From Planctomycetota bacterium (GTDB taxonomy: Bacteria > Planctomycetota > PLA2 > JAEUHO01): a stretch of 6,072 nt of DNA. The DNA lies in NCBI GenBank assembly GCA_024639415.1, contig JAHEIK010000250.1:1-6072 (forward strand). The letters run 5' to 3'. Numbering within the stretch: position 1 is the first letter of the stretch; each line of letters opens with the position of its first letter. The notes under the pieces are model-generated. The model saw only the letters and a program-made list of their open reading frames with translations, did no database searches and was not told the DNA's origin. Shown here in pieces: positions 3,445 to 6,072 of this stretch. Made by a program: the position numbers and the translations under genes.

Positions 3445-4218
3445 ATGTCATTGCGCCACGCAAGCCCCTGCCTCGCGCTCTCAGCCCTGCTCATCGCAGC
3501 CCTGCTCAGCGTCACCACGACCGCACACGCCGAGACCGTGACCATCGCGCAGGTCGTCAAGCAGTTGGATACGTCGTTGAAGGCCAAGCAGACCAAGGCC
3601 GTCACGAGCGGCCTCGAGTCCGTCGTCCAAGCGCACGCCGTTGCAGATACAGCAGACCGCAAGACGCTGCTCGCCGCCGTAGGCAAGGTCCTGCGCAAGA
3701 AGGACCCCGCGCTGAAGCGTGCGGCCCTCGCTGCATTCGAAGCGATGGGCGACGCGGGTGCTTGGAAGCACTACCGCTCGCTGCTGCGCGGACCCATCCA
3801 CAAGGGCTTCACGACCATCCAGGCCAAGGCCATGGACGTGACGCGCGCGCTCCAGCCCGAGGGCGCCGTCAGGCCGCTGCTGGCGATCATGAAGAAGTCG
3901 AAGAACCTACGCGCCGCCGCGAGGGCCATGAAGACGCTCGGCGCCTACAAGGGCAGCCGCAGCCGGGCGAAGATCCTGGGTGAGCTCATCAGCGTCACGA
4001 TCAAGGAGCGCCCCGGCGTCCGCGGTCGCGACAACCCGGTCCTGTACGGCCCCAGGCAGACGGGCGAGCAGGCGCGCAGCCGCTGGCAAGCCCTTGCCAA
4101 GCCCATGGTTGCAGCCGCCAACGAGCTGACCGGGCAGGAACTGCGGAGCCCTGAGGCCTGGTTCCAGATGTGGCGCGAGAACCGCCGCAGCCTCGCCGAC
4201 CTCTTCCAAGACGAGTAG
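3445..4218 (+). CDS. Secreted HEAT-repeat-like helical protein
   Basis: This 257-aa protein starts with a Sec signal peptide (MSLRHASPCLALSALLIAALL, then TTTAHA before ETVT at residue 30). The mature chain is almost all amphipathic helix. HEAT-like units are visible at about 86-110 (KKDPALKRAALAAFEAMGD), 121-151 and 152-180 (RAAARAMKTLGAY). The last helix, AWFQMWRENRRSLADLF (238-254), has the Trp-rich tail often seen in large planctomycete HEAT proteins; this parallel is from memory. Such solenoids bind other proteins, and no catalytic motif is seen. I chose ATG at 3445 because GGAGGAG ends 6 nt before it. An in-frame ATG at 3439 overlaps that site, and a TTG at 3415 lies inside a hairpin. 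A second secreted-protein gene follows after 52 bp, probably in the same transcript. Confidence 0.9.
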   Translation: MSLRHASPCLALSALLIAALLSVTTTAHAETVTIAQVVKQLDTSLKAKQTKAVTSGLESVVQAHAVADTADRKTLLAAVGKVLRKKDPALKRAALAAFEAMGDAGAWKHYRSLLRGPIHKGFTTIQAKAMDVTRALQPEGAVRPLLAIMKKSKNLRAAARAMKTLGAYKGSRSRAKILGELISVTIKERPGVRGRDNPVLYGPRQTGEQARSRWQALAKPMVAAANELTGQELRSPEAWFQMWRENRRSLADLFQDE

Positions 4219-4270
4219 ATCGGGAACTCACGCGGCGCGAAGGCGTCCAAGCGCCCTGGAGGCCTCACGC

Positions 4271-5554
4271 ATGCGCACCCTCGCCCTCGGGATCCTGCTG
4301 CTCGCCACAGCCGGCGTGGCCCATGCCGGAGACAAGCGCCCGCGGGCCGCATGGACGCTGCCCAGGGCGCTCAGCACGCACGGCTTCGGCGAGCGCGGCG
4401 TGCCCGTGACCGTGACGTTCACCTCCCCCAGCGGCGAGACGAGCGCGCGGCCCGTGCACCACAAGACGGGTGTATCCCTCCCCCACAACACGCAGTGGGT
4501 GTTCCGGAACCCGGCGCCCGTCTGGAAGGCGCTCGCCGGTGCGCAGACGCGCCGCTTCCTCCCCGACATGTTCCCGGGTGCCGACGCACGCATCACGATT
4601 CGCGCCGACGCCGACGGCGAGCGCCGCGCGATCCACCTGCACTACCGGCAGGGCCACGGCGACATCTCCGTGCGCAGGATCTCGCCCCGCGGGCGCTCCA
4701 AGGGCGGCGCGTGGGAGTTCGACCCCGCGGCCGACCGCGCACTCATCGCACTCCTCTCCCGGACGCAGCCGACCTACGTGGGTGTGCCGGCGCTCGGCGT
4801 GTTCCAGATGCACGCCGTGCCCCGGGGTGACGTCCCCCTCGTGCAGCGCATCGAGAGCGCCGCAGGCTTCGAGAAGCTCAAGGCTTCGCTGCGCTTCCGC
4901 TATCCGCGCACGAGCGCATGGAAGATGCCCAAGGGCTTCGACTGGAAGACGCACTTCCTGTTCCTCGCACAGACGCCGATGACGCTCGGCCGCAAGAAGC
5001 TGGACTGGAGCAATGCCCGCCTGCGCCGCGGCGTGCTCTCGTGGGAGCTACGCCTGCGTGACGACGACCGGGGCTCCCGTCCAGCTTCGATGGTCTCCGC
5101 GCTGCTCGGCGTGTTCCCGCGTCAGGCGGGGCTGACCCATCTGCGCGCGGACATCGCGGGGTACGCCCAGGTCGAGTGCCGTGCCGTCAAGGGAGACGAC
5201 GACCGCACGCCGCAGGCGGACACGGTCTTCCTGCAGATCGACGAGCGCTTCCGCAAGGGCAAGCTTTGGGCCGCCGGCGCGCGCACCCTCGTGCGCTTTG
5301 GCGGGCGCTACACGCGCTGGTCTGCCGCCTCGGATCCGGGCGCCGGGGCGGTCACGCTCCACGGCACCATCCCACCGCAGCTCTGCATGCGCCTGCGCCA
5401 GTCCTTCCGCGCCGCTCCGGAGGCGTTCGCGGCGGCTGAGGGGCGCGCCAAGCCCAAGACCTTCGTGCTGCACCTGGACGACGCGAAGTCGAAGAAGCCC
5501 GACGGCGTGCAGGATCTGGTCGACTACATCGCGCGGGTGCACGGCGGTCCGTGA
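4271..5554 (+). CDS. Secreted protein of unknown function (427 aa)
   Basis: The signal peptide is short and clean: MRTLALGILLLATAGVAHA, cleaved before GDK at residue 20. The mature protein is basic and mixed alpha/beta with alternating strands (VPVTVTFTSPSG, DARITIRADADG, RRAIHLHYRQGHGDISVRRI, GVLSWELRLRDDD, DTVFLQIDERFRKGKLW, AGAVTLHGTIPPQLCMRL) and no transmembrane helix. It contains two cysteines, at about residues 303 and 375. I recognise no family or active site. GGAGG (4258-4262) lies 8 nt before the ATG. It follows the HEAT-like gene by 52 bp with no terminator between them, so the two are likely co-expressed and both exported. A shared envelope function is inference from this arrangement. 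The SDR gene starts 31 bp downstream. Confidence 0.9.
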   Translation: MRTLALGILLLATAGVAHAGDKRPRAAWTLPRALSTHGFGERGVPVTVTFTSPSGETSARPVHHKTGVSLPHNTQWVFRNPAPVWKALAGAQTRRFLPDMFPGADARITIRADADGERRAIHLHYRQGHGDISVRRISPRGRSKGGAWEFDPAADRALIALLSRTQPTYVGVPALGVFQMHAVPRGDVPLVQRIESAAGFEKLKASLRFRYPRTSAWKMPKGFDWKTHFLFLAQTPMTLGRKKLDWSNARLRRGVLSWELRLRDDDRGSRPASMVSALLGVFPRQAGLTHLRADIAGYAQVECRAVKGDDDRTPQADTVFLQIDERFRKGKLWAAGARTLVRFGGRYTRWSAASDPGAGAVTLHGTIPPQLCMRLRQSFRAAPEAFAAAEGRAKPKTFVLHLDDAKSKKPDGVQDLVDYIARVHGGP

Positions 5555-5585
5555 TAGAGAGTCCTGCGGAATACCGGAGGACGTC

Positions 5586-6072
5586 ATGAGCGAGACCCGC
5601 GAGTTCGAAGGCAAGCGCGCCCTGGTTACGGGCGCCTCATCCGGTATCGGCCGCGAGATCGCACACGCGCTCGCCGCCGCGGGCGCGGTCGTGGCCATCA
5701 CAGGCAGGCGCCCCCAGCCCCTCGCCGAGGTGGCCGCGGCCATCCAGGAGGCCGGCGGTGGCTGTGTCGGCATCCCCGGCGACGTCCGTGACGAGAACCA
5801 CGCAGCCGACGCCGTCGCGCAGACGGTCGAGTCGTTCGGCGGCCTCGACATCCTCGTGAACAACGCCGGCGTGATCGGCGCCGGGCCGCTGGAAGAAACG
5901 ACCACCGAAGAGTGGGACCGCATCGTGGACATCGACCTGAAGGGTCCGTTCCTCTTCGCACGAGCGGCCATCCCCCACCTCAAGGCCGGCAAGGGCTGCA
6001 TCGTCAACGTGTCGAGCGTGGCGGGTACGCGGCCCTACCCCGGCATCGGCCCGTACTGCGTGGCCAAGGCCG
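5586..6072 (+). CDS. Short-chain dehydrogenase/reductase (SDR), 3' end beyond window
   Basis: The window contains 162 codons of a classical SDR, normally about 250 aa. The cofactor loop TGASSGIG is at residues 15-22. Arg41-Arg42 after the second strand (TGRR) favours NADP(H). Asp66-Val67 (adenine site), NNAG (92-95) and the catalytic Ser144, Tyr157 and Lys161 (PYCVAK) are all present. The tetrad Asn is replaced: the segment reads IDLKGPF, with Asp117 where NLKG is usual. It will be a cytoplasmic NAD(P)-dependent alcohol or ketone oxidoreductase; the substrate cannot be read from this part. GGAGG (5576-5580) lies 5 nt before ATG. It lies 31 bp after the secreted-protein gene, so read-through is possible, but a functional link is not evident. 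Confidence 0.95.
   Translation, partial: MSETREFEGKRALVTGASSGIGREIAHALAAAGAVVAITGRRPQPLAEVAAAIQEAGGGCVGIPGDVRDENHAADAVAQTVESFGGLDILVNNAGVIGAGPLEETTTEEWDRIVDIDLKGPFLFARAAIPHLKAGKGCIVNVSSVAGTRPYPGIGPYCVAKA

Noticed and set aside
2295..3698. Several open frames on both strands across the tRNA array and its flanks (for example 2609-3253 plus, 2295-2513, 2701-2952, 2808-3125 and 3129-3698 minus)
   Set aside because: They read through tRNA genes. Peptides such as QESNLRPTAYQADALP are the familiar false translation of tRNA antisense strands. No coding motif or suitable ribosome-binding site supports them.
4265..6007. Minus-strand frames opposite the secreted protein and SDR genes (4265-4954, 5048-6007)
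   Set aside because: The plus strand carries signal peptides, SDR motifs and GGAGG sites in frame; the opposite frames have none.

Overview
The window is GC-rich bacterial DNA with three blocks. No marker gene fixes the taxon. Secreted HEAT-type proteins ending in a Trp-rich tail (W..MW..N), large secreted proteins of no recognised family, and the high GC content all suggest a planctomycete or another environmental GC-rich lineage. This is inference only.

Block 1 (1-2187, minus strand) is a compact operon read right to left. It encodes a VOC (glyoxalase/bleomycin-resistance fold) protein, then an RlmJ-like methyltransferase-fold protein with altered cofactor motifs, then a secreted protein with a beta-rich N-terminal half and a helical C-terminal half that runs off the left edge. 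Both gene junctions are exactly 9 bp, and each downstream gene has its own Shine-Dalgarno sequence.

Block 2 (about 2339-3440, plus strand) is the unusual part. Three tandem hairpins (2339-2430) lead into a dense tRNA array, in the order Ile(GAU), Phe(GAA), Gly(GCC), Lys(CUU), Asn(GUU), a tRNA-Asn 3'-end fragment, Thr(CGU), His(GUG), Arg(ACG). Spacers are only 1-14 nt except around the fragment. Six of the eight tRNAs break the consensus: terminal or stem mismatches, a bulged acceptor base, miniature D arms, loss of G18G19 together with T55, a T loop with bases 54 and 58 exchanged, and one missing CCA. All the anticodons except Arg read C- or G-ending codons, which suits a GC-rich genome. A structured element of about 95 nt occurs twice: once inside the array, next to a 24-bp perfect duplication of the tRNA-Asn 3' end, and once after the last tRNA. 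No substitution between the two copies breaks a predicted base pair. The block resembles the irregular tRNA arrays carried by phages and mobile elements, but no integrase is visible.

Block 3 (3445-6072, plus strand) holds a secreted HEAT-like helical protein, a second secreted protein of unknown function 52 bp downstream, and the first 162 codons of a short-chain dehydrogenase/reductase 31 bp further on. Each has a clear GGAGG-type ribosome-binding site. The first two may act together in the envelope. The SDR may be co-transcribed but is an ordinary cytoplasmic enzyme by sequence.
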